64,000 nt of DNA from Clostridia bacterium. Its GTDB lineage: Bacteria > Bacillota > Clostridia > Christensenellales > Aristaeellaceae. Shown here piece after piece: positions 6,921-16,047 of the stretch. The notes under the pieces are model-generated. The model had not been told where the DNA came from and ran no database searches. It saw nothing but the letters and a program-made list of their open reading frames with translations. The stretch lies in assembly GCA_017509255.1 (NCBI GenBank), contig JAFWQA010000007.1:62001-126000 (forward strand), given 5' to 3'. The translations under genes were made by a program, and so were the position numbers. Position 1 is the stretch's first letter; each line of letters begins with the position of its first letter.

Positions 6921-9900
6921 ATGAGGATCCGGAATCGACATCAAGGCGCAGGTTGCCGCAGAGCAACTTTGTTTCTGGTGCTGATCTATGCCCTTCTGTC
7001 CGTTTTGCCCGCCGGGGCCGGCGCCCGGGCAGACCATGTATACGGCTTCTTTTCCACGCGGAAGATCCTGACGAAGGAGCTGGTATCGGAGGGCGAGCTG
7101 CGCGTCACGGTCTCCTATGAGGAAGAGGATCATATCCCCGACGGGACGGAGCTGCGCGCCGTGCCTGTGGAGGACGGCGGGGAATACGCCGCGCTGGCTG
7201 CCGGGAAGATGGGCGTCAGGCAGGCGGCGTTCCTGCAGCTTTTCGACCTGAGCCTGGTATATGAGGATCAGGAGATCCAGCCGCAGGGCAGGGTGACTGT
7301 GAAGGTCAGCCTGCCGGAGGCGGTGGACCGGGAGATCCGGATCATCCACTTCACCGGCGCCGGGGAAGCGCACGCCTTACGGTCCAACGCAAAGACGTCC
7401 GCGCGCCGGAATGACACAGCGGACACGGTGACGGCGGAGCTGCTGGAGGCTACCGTCAGCGGGAATGAAGTGACCTTTGAGACCGACGGCTTCTCCGTAT
7501 ACGGGATCGCCTATACGGTGGAATTCCATTACGGAACGGACGGGGAAAGCTTTGACTACAGCATCCCCGGCGGCGGGGCCGTATCCCTGAAGGCGCTGCT
7601 GGAGGCAGCCGGGGCCATGAAGGATTCCGGGCTGACGCCGGAGGAATTCATGGCGGCGATCGAAAACGTGGCATTCAGCCGGCCGGACCTGGTCAGTGTG
7701 AGCCGCGTGGAGGAAAAGACCACGGCGGGAGCGATCGCGGAGAGCCTCGGACTGCAGCGCGAATACAGCGCGGAGCTGACGGAAAAGCATATCGCCCTGA
7801 TCGACGCGACGCCATTCGACGCGGGCGACTGGGCGATGATCAGCCTGAAACCCTTTGATACGGAAGAAACGCTGACCGTGACCATGGACAACGGGGAGAA
7901 ATTCACCCTGAAGGTCACGGACGCGCAGATACAGAAGATCTTTATCACAGACAGCGGTGAAACCTATCGGATCACCGTGACATATGACAAATACGCCGGG
8001 ATCCCGGAGGACGCGGAGCTGCATGCGCGCGAGATCCTGCCCGGGACGGAGGAAAACACCGAATACCTGATGAAGGCGGCCGGCAAGCTGGGCGGCGACA
8101 GCCTGATCCTCTTTGCCCGCTTCTTTGACATCGAGATCCGGAAGGACGGTGAAAAGCTGGAGCCGCTGACCCCGGTGCAGGTGCAGATCACCTACATTGA
8201 CGCGCCGGAGATCGGGGAGGATGACCGGCTGAGCGTGGTGCACTTCGCGGAGGACGGCACGGAGATCATCGACAGCATTGGCGTAAGCGGGGACGGGAAG
8301 ACCGTCAGCTATACGCAGGACGGGTTCTCCGTGACAGGGACCGTCGTGACCGGATATCCGAACAACGGCGAGGCTGTCGCCATCGGCGTGGAACAGGACG
8401 GGCACTACTACGTGGTGCTCAGCGACGGCACGCTGGACGAGATCTTCCCCAATGCCGGCGGACAGAGCTTTGAAATGGATTTCCCGATGCTGTGGACCTA
8501 TGACAGCAACGGCCCGCACCTGTACCACAACGCTTTTACCAAAACCACCAGCGGGGCCGGATATGCCGAGACCTTCTACAGGCGGTTCCTGGATCCCGGC
8601 GACCCGGACTGCATCGTGGACGAGGTGCAGGGCTCCGGGCAGAGCGTCGATTCCCAGAACCAGGCGATCTGGAACAACAGCGCGCTGGCCTATGACGCGG
8701 GAGCGGCGAAGCTGAGGCGCAGCGGAACGAACTGGTATCTGGGCGTCACAGGCGTCACCGGAGAGAAAAGGGTCATCGGCCAGGTTTCGGCGGATGATGC
8801 CGCCACCGTATTCCTGCTGCGGGCCAGCGAGGTGGCCGCGCCTCATTCCTGGGGACAGGGCGACAACCACACCGTCAACCATATCGATATTTCCGTCAAC
8901 GGCACCGTGGAGCTGACAGTCCCGCTGGCGTACGGCACCTATTACTATGACGACGGGACGGAAGCGTTTACCGTCAATGCCCAGACCTCAACGGAAATGA
9001 GCCGGCTGACGATGAGAAAGCCTGTGATCGTGACCGCCGAGGACATGAAGAAGGCGCGGATCGTCACATACACAAAGGACGGGAGCGGCAACCATACCCT
9101 TGTTGACGACGCGTTCTACATTACCGGGTACTCCGAAAACACGGCGGTCAGCAACAGTTCGGCGCAGGTCCGGATCGACGGCGCCTTCAAGATCGCCAAC
9201 CTGAGCGGGAACTGCCCGTGGTGGGCGGACGAAAGCAGCAGCCAATACGCGCAGCAGCGGCATCTGGCGAACCGGATCTACTACGACCTCACAGTCACCA
9301 AAAAGGAGACCTTTGATTTCGAGTACAACGGAAGAAAGCTGTATTCCTCTCCGAACGCGGAGGAGCCGATCCGCACAACAGCCTCCGTCCGCATGGCCGG
9401 CACCTTCGATTACTGGGATTCCGGAAATGAATGCCCCGGGCTCCATACGGATCCTTTCAATCCGGGCTCGTCCCCGATCCACGGAGACTGGTACAGGGGC
9501 GGCATTGTGGCCCTCGGCTCATCCGGCATGGACTTTATAATCGATGCCGTTCCGGAGGAACTGGGCGGAGCCGTCGCCATTGAAGTCAACAAGTACGTCA
9601 CAGACCCCCTGGGGAATGAGCTGAACCTGCAGCAGGCTTCCTCCAGTGAGTTTGAAGTCTGGGTCGACAACATGAACCAGGATGCCTCCAACGGACAGGA
9701 GCTGATGTCCAAGCCGGCAGCAGTGGAAGGACTGAACCGCTCCGATTCCGGAACTGTACAGAGCTATAGCGAATACAGCGGCGTCTATACGGGAGAGTAC
9801 GTCAAGGCCAAGGACATGACCGTGTCGGTCGGCCGGAACGGGAAGGGAATTAATTTCGATTACGACATTGACCCCGGCATGGTCTATATCCGGGAGAAGG

Positions 9901-11702
9901 AAAGCAGTATCCCCGCGACCCTGACGGACGCGGACGGAATGGTCTGGGTCTATGACAGCACGCGGATCGAGACTGAATACGTCTGGCGCGCGGACGGGGA
10001 CAGCGGTGTCCGGCACGTGAGCGATACCTATAAGGCGGGAGACGCCTACCGAAGCATCCCGGACGTGGTCGGAGCCTACCGGACGCGGAACGGCTCCGCC
10101 GAATCGAACAGCTTCCTGGACTTCCATATCTACAATATATATAAGAGGATCGTTGATATTCCGGTGGAAAAGGTCTGGGAGAACGGAGACCCGGTCAGCG
10201 GAGCGGAGGTCACCGTGACACTGGGACGGTACAAGCTGAAGCCGGACGGAACGGCCCCCGGGACGCTGCTGATCCAGGACTCCGCGACGGGGCTGGGGAA
10301 CGGCGCTGTCTACAGCGCGACCTACCGGATCACGGGCCCGGACGGGTTTGACAGAACGGTGACCGGCAACGGCAGCCAGGTCGCTGTGGAGGGTGTTCCG
10401 CCGGGAGAATACACCGTGACCAAGACGGCACGGGAAATTGACGGCTATACCATAGCTGAGAACGGGACCGGGACCGCAACGGTGACGGTGCCCACCCGCG
10501 GCAGCGGTATGGCGTATTTCAACCCGACCGTTTACGTAGCGAACACCCAGTCGGCTTACAGGGTCTCCGGCAAATGGACGGGCTACCCGAATTCAGCCCG
10601 GCCCTGGATACAGGCCTACTGGTACAACGAGCAGTATTTCCCGGCAAACAGCCGGGTGACGTTCAGAGTCGGCGTTCCCTCCTGGATGGCCAATAACGGA
10701 ACGTTCAGCTATTCCACGGACGGCGGGGCGACCTTTACGGATATCCCTGCCGGGAGCGTGGTGGAAAGGACCTTCACACTGGATCGGGATTATCAGTTTG
10801 AAATCAGATATACCAGGCGCAACGCGGACTGGGCTCCGGATTACAGCGGATGGCTGGTTCCGGAACCGACGATCAACGTTGTGACCTCCAACAGCAGGGG
10901 AATCATGCTCCGCAATGCGGGGAGCAGGGCTGCCGGCAGCCAGGCAGGCGCGGACGGAGAGATCCATCTCTCTTCCTCCGACCCGACGCTGCCGGATCCG
11001 CCGCAGTATTTCGAGTATGAACTGGATACGGAATTCTCCGAATCCGTGACGCTGACACAAGCGGACGGATGGACAAAGACCGTGGAGGATCTGCCGTCGG
11101 TCGAAGAAAACGGAGAATACGTCTACTTCATCAGCAGCGTATCGGAAACCGGCGTGCCGGAGGGAACCTACGCGACGGTCACGAATGAGGTGTTCAGCTT
11201 CTCCGGTCAGCAGACGCTGACGGTGACCAACCGCCTGCCCAGTCCGACCAGCGTGAACATCCTGAAAACAGACGGAACAGACCCGCTGCCGGACGCGCAG
11301 TTCGCGCTGTACCGCTGCTCTGACAGCAGCTATACGGTGCCGGCGGATGCCACGGGGGATACAAAGACGACGGGCAGCGACGGGAGTCTGTCCTATACGG
11401 GCCTGACGTCCGGCTATTATGTGATCCGGGAGACGCAGGCGCCGGCCGGATACATCGGAATGACCGAAACGATCCGGTTCCGCGTATCGGTGGACAGCAG
11501 CCAGCAGACCGTGATCATCCCGGAAAACATTCCGGATGCCGCCGAATACGGCGATCAGACCTTTACCGTGGTGAACACGCCCGGCAGGAAGCTGCCCAGC
11601 ACCGGAGGCCCCGGCACCGCAACGATCTATCTGGCCGGACTCATCATGATCCTGGGCGCGGGAGCTCTTCTTAGCAGACGGGCGGGAAGGCGCCGTGAAT
11701 GA
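6921..11702 (+). CDS. LPSTG-anchored multidomain surface adhesin/pilus subunit
   Basis: About 1593 residues, exported and sortase-anchored. An N-terminal signal (hydrophobic from about 15 to 33) precedes two copies of a beta-rich module (about 50-195 and 340-470; the second has AREILPGTEE and LSVVHFAEDGTEI), a large central domain, a Cna-B module (VEKVWENGDPVSGAEVTV, about 1080), a SpaA-like module (KTDGTDPLPDAQFALY with YVIRETQAPAGY, about 1445-1530), and the sorting signal LPSTGG plus membrane helix and Arg tail (from about 1558). Two in-frame ATGs exist; 6921 is preferred because GGGAGA lies 8 nt upstream, whereas for 6915 it is too close. Followed by the sortase gene with a 4-nt overlap, so that sortase is its likely processing enzyme. 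Probably the shaft-tip or adhesive subunit. Confidence 0.88.
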   Translation: MRIRNRHQGAGCRRATLFLVLIYALLSVLPAGAGARADHVYGFFSTRKILTKELVSEGELRVTVSYEEEDHIPDGTELRAVPVEDGGEYAALAAGKMGVRQAAFLQLFDLSLVYEDQEIQPQGRVTVKVSLPEAVDREIRIIHFTGAGEAHALRSNAKTSARRNDTADTVTAELLEATVSGNEVTFETDGFSVYGIAYTVEFHYGTDGESFDYSIPGGGAVSLKALLEAAGAMKDSGLTPEEFMAAIENVAFSRPDLVSVSRVEEKTTAGAIAESLGLQREYSAELTEKHIALIDATPFDAGDWAMISLKPFDTEETLTVTMDNGEKFTLKVTDAQIQKIFITDSGETYRITVTYDKYAGIPEDAELHAREILPGTEENTEYLMKAAGKLGGDSLILFARFFDIEIRKDGEKLEPLTPVQVQITYIDAPEIGEDDRLSVVHFAEDGTEIIDSIGVSGDGKTVSYTQDGFSVTGTVVTGYPNNGEAVAIGVEQDGHYYVVLSDGTLDEIFPNAGGQSFEMDFPMLWTYDSNGPHLYHNAFTKTTSGAGYAETFYRRFLDPGDPDCIVDEVQGSGQSVDSQNQAIWNNSALAYDAGAAKLRRSGTNWYLGVTGVTGEKRVIGQVSADDAATVFLLRASEVAAPHSWGQGDNHTVNHIDISVNGTVELTVPLAYGTYYYDDGTEAFTVNAQTSTEMSRLTMRKPVIVTAEDMKKARIVTYTKDGSGNHTLVDDAFYITGYSENTAVSNSSAQVRIDGAFKIANLSGNCPWWADESSSQYAQQRHLANRIYYDLTVTKKETFDFEYNGRKLYSSPNAEEPIRTTASVRMAGTFDYWDSGNECPGLHTDPFNPGSSPIHGDWYRGGIVALGSSGMDFIIDAVPEELGGAVAIEVNKYVTDPLGNELNLQQASSSEFEVWVDNMNQDASNGQELMSKPAAVEGLNRSDSGTVQSYSEYSGVYTGEYVKAKDMTVSVGRNGKGINFDYDIDPGMVYIREKESSIPATLTDADGMVWVYDSTRIETEYVWRADGDSGVRHVSDTYKAGDAYRSIPDVVGAYRTRNGSAESNSFLDFHIYNIYKRIVDIPVEKVWENGDPVSGAEVTVTLGRYKLKPDGTAPGTLLIQDSATGLGNGAVYSATYRITGPDGFDRTVTGNGSQVAVEGVPPGEYTVTKTAREIDGYTIAENGTGTATVTVPTRGSGMAYFNPTVYVANTQSAYRVSGKWTGYPNSARPWIQAYWYNEQYFPANSRVTFRVGVPSWMANNGTFSYSTDGGATFTDIPAGSVVERTFTLDRDYQFEIRYTRRNADWAPDYSGWLVPEPTINVVTSNSRGIMLRNAGSRAAGSQAGADGEIHLSSSDPTLPDPPQYFEYELDTEFSESVTLTQADGWTKTVEDLPSVEENGEYVYFISSVSETGVPEGTYATVTNEVFSFSGQQTLTVTNRLPSPTSVNILKTDGTDPLPDAQFALYRCSDSSYTVPADATGDTKTTGSDGSLSYTGLTSGYYVIRETQAPAGYIGMTETIRFRVSVDSSQQTVIIPENIPDAAEYGDQTFTVVNTPGRKLPSTGGPGTATIYLAGLIMILGAGALLSRRAGRRRE

Positions 11703-12574
11703 AAAAGAGGAAGCACCGGGTCAGCAACGTCCTGCTGGTGTTGATCCTGCTGACGGGCATCGCGATCGTCGCCTATCCGACCTTCAGCGATTACTGGAAC
11801 AGTATGCACCAGTCCAGGGCGATCATGGGCTACGCCGAACGTGTGGCGGAGCTGGACAACGAGGCCTACACGGAGATCTGGGACGACGCGATCGAGTATA
11901 ACCGCCGGCTGCAGTACCGGGCCAACAGATGGGCCATCCCGGACGACGAAGCCGCGCTGGAGGAATACAACGCGGAGCTGAACGTGGACGGGACGGGCAA
12001 CATGGGGTTTGTGACGATCCCGAAGACGGATACGAACCTTCCCCTGTACCACGGAACGGAGGAAAGCATTCTGCAGACCTCCATCGGGCACATCGAGGGG
12101 ACTTCGCTTCCCTGCGGAAGCCTGCATCCGGATGAGGAGAACTTCAGCAGGACAGACTTTCCCAGCCACTGCGTGCTGAGCGGCCACAGAGGCCTGCCAA
12201 GCGCGAAGCTGTTTACGGATCTGGACAAGCTGGAGGTCGGGGATATCTTCTACCTGACTGTTCTGGACCAGACCCTGACCTACGAGATCGACCGGATCAC
12301 GGTGATCGAGCCGACGGACATGAAGGAGCTGGAGCTGATCCCCGGCATGGACCTGTGCACGCTGATGACCTGCACCCCCTACGGGATCAACACCCACCGG
12401 CTGCTGGTCCGCGGGCAGCGGATCGAGAACGAGAAGAAGAAACTGGATGTCCGCGTGACCGCGGACGCGCTGAAGATCAGCCCGATCGAGGTGGCGCCCT
12501 TCATCGCGGCGCCGATCCTGCTGCTGATGGTGGTGTGGATCCTGATCATCACGTCCGGACGGAGAAGGTCCTGA
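11699..12574 (+). CDS. srtC: class C sortase (active-site residues intact)
   Basis: A 291-residue membrane transpeptidase that cleaves LPXTG-type signals between Thr and Gly and links pilins or attaches them to the wall. An N-terminal helix (10-27) and C-terminal helix (265-286) give class C topology. Catalytic residues are H163 (SGHRGLP), C225 (LMTCTPYG) and R234 (THRLLVRG). The class motifs MGFVTIPKTDTNLPLYHG and GHIEGTSLP are present. There is no DPF/DPW lid; a longer acidic segment (RWAIPDDEAA) stands in its place, and an insert with two Cys (C139, C158) precedes the catalytic His. ATGA overlap with the adhesin gene. The best candidate for making both LPSTG proteins' linkages. Confidence 0.93.
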   Translation: MKKRKHRVSNVLLVLILLTGIAIVAYPTFSDYWNSMHQSRAIMGYAERVAELDNEAYTEIWDDAIEYNRRLQYRANRWAIPDDEAALEEYNAELNVDGTGNMGFVTIPKTDTNLPLYHGTEESILQTSIGHIEGTSLPCGSLHPDEENFSRTDFPSHCVLSGHRGLPSAKLFTDLDKLEVGDIFYLTVLDQTLTYEIDRITVIEPTDMKELELIPGMDLCTLMTCTPYGINTHRLLVRGQRIENEKKKLDVRVTADALKISPIEVAPFIAAPILLLMVVWILIITSGRRRS

Positions 12575-12607
12575 CGGGAAGGGGAACAAAAAAGGAGCAC
12601 GGTAAGC

Positions 12608-15600
12608 ATGAAGCTGGAATTCGGAAGGAAGCCGGTACGGGAGAGACGGAGAAAAAAGCTTCGCCTCACGGTATCCCTTTGTACCGTGCTGGCCATGCTG
12701 ATGTCGTCCGTCTGCATTCCCGCTCTGACGGAGACCGAAAGCCCGGCATGGATCTGCGGCCTGGAGGAGCACGTTCACGACGGGAGCTGCTATCCGCCGC
12801 GGCTGGTCTGCGGACTGGAGGAATCCGAACCGGTGACGAAGACCGTCCGTACCTACCATTCCACATTCAAAAAACACAAGCACACGGAAGAATGCTACGA
12901 TGCTGACGGAAATCCAGCGTGCGGCTATGTCGAAAAAGAGTATATTCACAAGCACAATGAATGGTGCCTGGACGAAAACGGCGAGCCGGTATGCGGACTC
13001 AAGGAAAAGAAGCTGCACAAGCATACCGAAAAATGTTATGAGGAGATCAGGATCCTGATCTGCGAGCTGCCTGAGGGAGAAGACCATCAGCATACCGAAG
13101 AGTGCTACAGGACAGAGAAAAAGCTGATCTGCCCCTACGGAGAGAAACCGCATCAGCATACGGAAAAATGCTTCAGGGAAGTGGAGGTCAACGGCGAGAT
13201 CAGAGTGCTGGCCGTGTGCGGGCATGTTTCCGCGATGGAATACGAGAGCTCCGAGGCGAACTGGACAGAAGAAACCGTCGTCATTTCAGAAGGACACAAG
13301 CATACGGAAGCCTGTTGGCAGATCCCCACGGAGCCGCAGTGCGGAAAACCGGAGCATATCCATACAGACAAATGCCTGAAACAGGCTGAGCCGGACGCAA
13401 CCGAAGAGATCGGAGACGAAGAGGCTCCCGCCGAAGTCAATGAGACCGAGGACAAGACGCCCGCAGACGAAACCCCCGCGGATGAAACGCCCGCAGACGA
13501 GACTCCGGGAGACGAGACTCCTGCAGACGAGACTCCCGCGAATGAAACTCCTGCAGATGAGACTCCTGCAGATGAGACGCCAGCAGACGAGACACCTGCG
13601 GATGAAACGCCTTCAGATGAGACTCCTGCGGACGAGACTCCTGTAGATGAAACCCCTGCGGATGAAACGCCCGAGGACGAGACGCCTGCAGATGAAACTC
13701 CTGAGGATGAGACTCCGACAGATGAAACTCTCGCAGACGAAACACCTGCGGATGAGACGCCCGCAGATGAAACACCCGCAGATGAAACGCCTGCGGACGA
13801 AACTCCTGAGGATGAGACTCCGGCAGACGAGACTCCTGCGGATGAAACACCCGCAGATGAAACGCCTGCGGACGAAACGCCTGCGGACGAAACGCCCGCG
13901 GATGAAACGCCTGCGGACGAAACTCCCGAGGATGAGACGCCTGCAGATGAAACCCCTGAGGACGAAACGCCTGCAGATGAAACGCCCGAGGACGAGACAC
14001 CTGCGGATGAAACGCCTGCGGACGAAACTCCTGAGGATGAGACTCCGGCAGACGAGACTCCTGCGGATGAAACGCCCGCAGACGAGACTCCTGCAGACGA
14101 GACTCCTGAGGATGAAACACCCGCAGATGAAACACCTGCAGACGAAACTCCTACGGACGAAACACCTGCGGATGAAACATCCGCGGACGAGACTCCTGAG
14201 AATGAGACTCTTGCGGATGAAACGCCTGCGGATGAAACACCCGCAGATGAAACTCCCGCGGATGAGACTCCTGCAGACGAGACGCCTGCGGATGAAACCC
14301 CTGAGGATGAGACGCCTGCGGACGAGACACCCGCAGACGAGACGCCCGCAGATGAGACTCCGGAAGACGAGACGCCTGCGGATGAAACATCTGCGGACGA
14401 GACGCCTGCAGATGAAACCCCTGAGGACGAAACGCCTGTAGATGAAACGCCTGCGGACGAGACACCCACGGACGAAACGCCCGCGGACGAGACGCCTGAG
14501 GACGAAACTCCCACGGATGAGACCCCCTCGGATGAAACCCACGCAGACGAAACACCCGCAGACGAGACGCCCGCCGATGAGACTCCGGAAGACGAGACGC
14601 CTGAAGACGAAACTCCCGCGGATGAGACGCCTGAGGACGAAACTCCCGCGGATGAGACGCCTGAGGACGAAACGCCTGTAGATGAAACGCCAGCGGACGA
14701 GACGCCTGCAGATGAAACCCCTGAGGATGAGACGCCTGCGGACGAGACACCTGCAGATGAAACGCCCGTGGATGAGATCCCTGCAGATGAAACGCCTGAG
14801 GACGAGACGCCTGCAGATGAAACCCCTGAGGATGAAACGCCTGCGGACGAGACACCTGCAGATGAAACTCCCGTGGATGAGCCCCCTGCAGATGAAACCC
14901 CTGAGGATGAAATGCCTGCGGACGAGAGGCCTGAGGATGAAACGCCCGAGGACGAGACGCCTGCAGATGAAACCCCTGAGGACGAAACGCCTGTAGATGA
15001 AACGCCCGCGGACGAGACGCCTGAGGGCGAGACGCCTGAGGATGAAACGCCCGAGGACGAGACGCCTGCAGATGAAACGCCCGAGGACGAGACGCCTGCA
15101 GATGAAACCCCTGAGGACGAAACACCTGCGGATGAAACTCCCGCGGATGAGACCCCTGCGGATGAGACGCCCGAGGACGAAACGCCTGCAGATGAAACGC
15201 CCGAGGACGAGACGCCTGCAGATGAAACCCCTGAGGACGAAACACCTGCGGATGAAACTCCCGTGGATGAGACACCTGCAGATGAAACGCCCGAGGACGA
15301 GACGCCTGAGGATGAAACTCCCGTGGATGAGACGCCTGAGGACGGTGAGGCCGAAGATGAGGAGCTTCCGCCGGAGCCGGAATGGCAGGCTGGCGAGTTC
15401 CTGGAAAAGGGATCGGATTATACTGTTTACATCCGCTATCCGGCGGAAGCCAGATTCCCGGAGGGGACAAGGCTGATCGTCCGGGAGATCCTTCCGGGTA
15501 CGGAAGAATATGAGCTGTACAGCTCAAAGACAGAATCCATGCTGGATGACGAATGGACGGAATTCAGCGAACAACCGAGATACTTCAGTATTTCCTTCCT

Positions 15601-16000
15601 ATATGAGGATGCCGTGATCGAGCCTGCGGCGGATATCGAGGTGGAGATCACCTTCCTGAAAAAGGCGCCTGCCGGAGATACCGGGCTGCAGGCCGTACGC
15701 TTCGCGGACGAAGGCGCAGAGCTGATGCCTGTGGACATATCGGACGAAGGAGACACGGTAGCCTTCAGCGCGGAAGGGGTACCGGTGGAAGAGGAAGAGA
15801 CCGAAGAACCTGCCGCACCGGCGGAGGAGCCGGAAGATGAAGGCGGCGGGGAACCTGCCGTACCGGCGGAGGAGCCGGAAGATGAAGGCGGCGGGGAACC
15901 TGCCGTACCGGCGGAGGAGCCGGAGAACGAAAACGGTGAAACGCCTGCCGCTCCGGCAGAAGAGCCGGAGAGCGAGCCCGAAGCGGAAAGCCAGGAATGA
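12608..16000 (+). CDS. secreted His/Cys-motif protein with giant X-D-E-T-P repeat stalk
   Basis: 1130 residues. After a basic N-terminus and signal helix (about 20-42) come eight H-x-H-x3-C motifs (HVHDGSC, HKHTEEC, HKHNEWC, HKHTEKC, HQHTEEC, HQHTEKC, HKHTEAC, HIHTDKC; about 48-260), most followed by another Cys 7-16 residues later, a pattern suited to metal binding or disulfides. Residues about 281-912 are some 126 five-residue units X-D-E-T-P (X mostly A or E), strongly acidic and extended. A beta-module with VREILPGTEE (about 930-1060) matches the adhesin's module, then a Pro/Glu tail with 15-residue repeats ends the protein. No LPXTG or C-terminal helix, so it is not sortase-anchored by itself. 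RBS AAAGGAG. Likely a stalk or wall-associated fibre component; exact function unknown. Confidence 0.8.
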   Translation: MKLEFGRKPVRERRRKKLRLTVSLCTVLAMLMSSVCIPALTETESPAWICGLEEHVHDGSCYPPRLVCGLEESEPVTKTVRTYHSTFKKHKHTEECYDADGNPACGYVEKEYIHKHNEWCLDENGEPVCGLKEKKLHKHTEKCYEEIRILICELPEGEDHQHTEECYRTEKKLICPYGEKPHQHTEKCFREVEVNGEIRVLAVCGHVSAMEYESSEANWTEETVVISEGHKHTEACWQIPTEPQCGKPEHIHTDKCLKQAEPDATEEIGDEEAPAEVNETEDKTPADETPADETPADETPGDETPADETPANETPADETPADETPADETPADETPSDETPADETPVDETPADETPEDETPADETPEDETPTDETLADETPADETPADETPADETPADETPEDETPADETPADETPADETPADETPADETPADETPADETPEDETPADETPEDETPADETPEDETPADETPADETPEDETPADETPADETPADETPADETPEDETPADETPADETPTDETPADETSADETPENETLADETPADETPADETPADETPADETPADETPEDETPADETPADETPADETPEDETPADETSADETPADETPEDETPVDETPADETPTDETPADETPEDETPTDETPSDETHADETPADETPADETPEDETPEDETPADETPEDETPADETPEDETPVDETPADETPADETPEDETPADETPADETPVDEIPADETPEDETPADETPEDETPADETPADETPVDEPPADETPEDEMPADERPEDETPEDETPADETPEDETPVDETPADETPEGETPEDETPEDETPADETPEDETPADETPEDETPADETPADETPADETPEDETPADETPEDETPADETPEDETPADETPVDETPADETPEDETPEDETPVDETPEDGEAEDEELPPEPEWQAGEFLEKGSDYTVYIRYPAEARFPEGTRLIVREILPGTEEYELYSSKTESMLDDEWTEFSEQPRYFSISFLYEDAVIEPAADIEVEITFLKKAPAGDTGLQAVRFADEGAELMPVDISDEGDTVAFSAEGVPVEEEETEEPAAPAEEPEDEGGGEPAVPAEEPEDEGGGEPAVPAEEPENENGETPAAPAEEPESEPEAESQE
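13447..15345 (+). repeat. 15-nt coding repeat array (about 126 units of X-D-E-T-P)
   Basis: Tandem 15-bp units inside the 12608-16000 gene. Codons vary synonymously (GAC/GAT, GAA/GAG, ACG/ACT/ACC/ACA, CCT/CCC) while Asp-Glu-Thr-Pro is kept, and only the first position (A, E, V, T, S, G, N) changes freely. A higher-order 120-bp duplication (15061-15180 and 15181-15300) differs at about five positions, indicating recent expansion. The lack of stop codons makes long false ORFs in other frames. Confidence 0.95.
15805..15975 (+). repeat. 45-bp coding repeats in Pro/Glu-rich tail
   Basis: About 3.7 copies of a 45-bp unit encoding E-P-A-x-P-A-E-E-P-E-D-E-G-G-G; the second and third copies are almost identical at DNA level. 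It forms the C-terminal acidic, proline-rich tail of the repeat protein. Confidence 0.8.
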
Positions 16001-16047
16001 AGTAAGCTGTGGGGGGAGGCCCCGCAGCGGAACCGGAGCGTGAAGAA

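Noticed and set aside
13153..14542. Long open frames on both strands inside the 15-bp repeats (V-S-S-A-G and M-K-R-P-R-T type translations)
   Set aside because: They arise because the repeat unit lacks stop codons in all frames; no ribosome binding sites and no signal or domain; the X-D-E-T-P frame is continuous with real domains on both sides.
13440..15345. CRISPR array
   Set aside because: Units are 15 bp, tandem without spacers, in frame and coding.
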